Part shown: piece by piece, positions 5,532 to 6,575 of the stretch
Layout of the letters: the number at the start of each line of letters is the position of its first letter
Position numbering within the stretch: position 1 is the stretch's first letter
Notes under the pieces: model-generated
Database searches by the model: none
What the model was told of the DNA's origin: nothing
The model's input: the letters and a program-made list of their open reading frames with translations, nothing else
Position numbers and translations under genes: made by a program
NCBI GenBank assembly: GCA_028678715.1
Contig: JAJRCY010000051.1
Coordinates: 1 to 6,575, forward strand
Source: Methanomicrobiales archaeon
GTDB taxonomy: Archaea; Halobacteriota; Methanomicrobia; Methanomicrobiales; JACTUA01
Direction: 5' to 3'
Length of the DNA stretch: 6,575 nt

Positions 5532-5566
5532 GCGACGTAACGGGCAGCGTTTCCAAAAGCGAGCCC
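5489..5566 (-). tRNA. tRNA-Val(CAC)-like gene with an abnormal D arm, possibly a pseudogene
   Basis: On the minus strand GGGCTCG (5566-5560) pairs fully with CGAGCCC (5496-5490), followed by discriminator A. The anticodon stem TCGCC/GGCGG (one T-G pair) encloses TTCACAC with anticodon CAC. The T arm AGGAG-TTCGAAT-CTCCT is canonical. CCA is not encoded. The part between the acceptor and anticodon stems is 24 bases and lacks a normal D stem; only AACG/CGTT can pair, with a five-base loop. Total length is 78 bases against the usual 74-76. It may be a damaged or recombined tRNA-Val gene left by integration, or a divergent working one. The anticodon loop and 3' half are certain; function is not. 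Confidence 0.55.
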
Positions 5567-5602
5567 AGGATAAGCGTTTCTGGAACTCTATTAGGATGGG
5601 GG

Positions 5603-6028
5603 TATTGTGTTAGATGCTACTGTTGGATAGACTGGTCTGCGGGACAGACGGAGTGCGGGGCTATCTGGTTTGTAAGGAAGACCAAGAAGATTCTTCCATC
5701 GGAGGTGGCCGGGATGGATGAGAGAAACGCCCGACAGCATTGTCTATGCAGATACATATAAGAGTTACAATGCGTTGGATGTCGGTAGTTTCCACCATCA
5801 GCGGATTAATCATTTAACACACTTTGCAAGGTAAGAATCATATTAATGGTATTGAAAATTTTTGGAATCAGGCCAAAAGAGTGCTTAGGAAATATAATGG
5901 AATCCACACGGATTCTTCCCCACTGTTTTCGAAAGTGTGAGTTCAGGTTTAATTACGGAACACCAAAGCAACAACTCGAAACGTCGAGGCTGTGGTGTGA
6001 TATTTAAAACCTTTATCTATACAATCAC
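5603..6028 (+). mobile_element. Remnant of an IS1595-family insertion sequence
   Basis: The segment carries the C-terminal part of an IS1595-type transposase (see the pseudogene) in AT-rich DNA unlike the left of the window. Candidate terminal inverted repeats are ATTGTGTTAGAT (5604-5615) and ATCTATACAAT (6015-6025, reverse complement ATTGTATAGAT), differing by one base and one gap; the right one starts eight bases past the transposase stop. TTACACAAC (6049-6057) is an alternative right end. At about 430 bases it is far shorter than an intact element, so the N-terminal half of the transposase is gone. The ends are uncertain. Confidence 0.55.
5675..6007 (+). pseudogene. Decayed IS1595-type transposase, C-terminal part with frameshifts
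   Basis: Read in pieces, the sequence gives DSIVYADTYKSYNALDV then FHHQRINHLTHFAR (5733-5831), next KNHINGIENFWNQAKR then VLRKYNGI (5833-5904) and on to 5934, and finally CEFRFNYGTPKQQLET then SRLWCDI with stop TAA (5936-6007). These are hallmarks of the DDE transposase of IS1595 elements: the aspartate in VYADTY, the RINH motif, the catalytic glutamate in HINGIENFW, and FNYGTP. The reading frame shifts near 5829-5832 (leading to TAA 5832) and at 5935 (leading to TGA 5938), each equal to loss of two bases. An upstream piece (5675-5731) may join through a third shift at 5732, with weaker similarity. It cannot make active transposase. Confidence 0.8.
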
Positions 6029-6063
6029 TGAGTTCATATTCCAGTTATTACACAACTTAGTAA

Positions 6064-6070
6064 AAAGGAG
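6064..6070 (+). promoter_or_regulatory. Ribosome binding site deciding the TTG start of the methyltransferase
   Basis: AAAGGAG lies eight bases before TTG 6079. An in-frame TAA at 6061-6063 blocks any earlier start, and the nearby GTG 6074 is in another frame, so TTG is the only fitting start. Confidence 0.7.
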
Positions 6071-6078
6071 TTTGTGCA

Positions 6079-6575
6079 TTGGACATCCCACGTATCTTCA
6101 ACATTACCGAAAGTGCTCACCGCATCCATAACCCGTTCACACCAGAAAAACTCGCCACCCTCGGCGCAGCGTTGCGCCTGGAATCGGGGACTCGTGTGCT
6201 CGATCTCGGCAGCGGTTCGGGCGAGATGCTGTGCACCTGGGCACACGATTACGGAATCACCGGCGTCGGCATCGACATGAGCCAGTTATTCACCGAGCAA
6301 GCGAAACTACGCGCTGAAGAACTCGGAGTCGCCGATCGTGTCGAGTTCATCCACGGCGACGCTGTCGGCTACGTCGCCGACGAAAAGGTCGATGTGGCAG
6401 CCTGTCTCGGTGCCACGTGGATCGGTGGGGGAGTCGTCGGCACCATCAAGCTTCTGGCGAAGAGTCTCCGCTCCGATGGAATCATCCTCATCGGCGAGCC
6501 CTACTGGCTGCAGTTACCACCGACGGAAGACGTTGCCAAGGGATGCTTTGCCAATTCTATCTCCGACTTTCTCAT
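6079..6575 (+). CDS. Class I SAM-dependent methyltransferase (3' end outside window)
   Basis: The first 165 residues of a Rossmann-fold methyltransferase are visible; the frame is open at the right edge, and relatives I recall are about 250 residues. Motif I is VLDLGSGSGE (40-49), which binds S-adenosylmethionine. D66 in GVGIDMS ends beta strand 2 and should hold the ribose. FIHGDA (90-95) is the adenine-side motif, and GIILIGEPYW (134-143) marks beta strand 5. The N-terminus IPRIFNITESAHRIHNPFTP is typical of a bacterial group that I recall from enterobacterial and other mobile DNA, annotated only as methyltransferase. The substrate is unknown. It starts about 50 bases past the IS remnant, and its codon use (GCG, CGT, CTC, TCG mixed with TTA) differs from the methanogen genes to the left, supporting transfer from bacteria. 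Confidence 0.85.
   Translation, partial: MDIPRIFNITESAHRIHNPFTPEKLATLGAALRLESGTRVLDLGSGSGEMLCTWAHDYGITGVGIDMSQLFTEQAKLRAEELGVADRVEFIHGDAVGYVADEKVDVAACLGATWIGGGVVGTIKLLAKSLRSDGIILIGEPYWLQLPPTEDVAKGCFANSISDFL

Noticed and set aside
1..6575. CRISPR array or known defence genes
   Set aside because: No regularly spaced repeats and no nuclease, helicase or toxin-antitoxin family was recognised.

Overview
The window most likely comes from a GC-rich methanogenic archaeon, probably of the order Methanomicrobiales. This rests on several signs: a secreted protein family and Cache-domain lipoproteins that I associate with those genomes, archaeal-style TATA boxes and poly-T ends, and at least one gene that looks leaderless. 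The assignment is an inference from gene content; no rRNA or other marker gene is present.

Left part (1-2200, plus strand). The 3' end of a threonine ammonia-lyase gene (ilvA-like, with ACT domain) enters from the left edge. It is followed by a 71-residue basic protein built of two copies of one 28-residue unit, then a flavodoxin-family protein. The 71-residue gene ends in a clear hairpin plus T-run. A 428-base gap (1774-2201) between the convergent flavodoxin and YkgJ genes has no convincing gene but is crowded with hairpins, two of them perfect 11- and 10-bp GC-rich stems.

Middle part (2202-4640). On the minus strand lie a YkgJ-type cysteine-cluster protein and, upstream of it, a lipoprotein with two full Cache-type sensor repeats and a broken start of a third. 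The lipoprotein frame runs 176 bases into the YkgJ gene, which suggests loss of its original 3' end. Divergent from the lipoprotein is a secreted 219-residue protein with a TATA box, a 7-bp dyad near the predicted transcription start, and a double T-run terminator.

Right part (4748-6575) is mobile. Two 45-bp direct repeats, equal to the anticodon loop and 3' half of a minus-strand tRNA-Val(CAC), flank a segment of about 700 bases that carries only a cupin gene. The geometry (more complete tRNA copy upstream, bare 3' half downstream) is that of a tRNA-targeted integrative element, although no integrase is present. Next to it is a decayed IS1595-type transposase carrying at least two frameshifts. 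Immediately after that is the 5' part of a bacterial-looking SAM-dependent methyltransferase with a TTG start and a good ribosome binding site, running off the right edge. The right end therefore looks like a stacked landing site for foreign DNA: a tRNA scar, an IS remnant and a transferred gene. I see no complete undescribed defence or mobile system.
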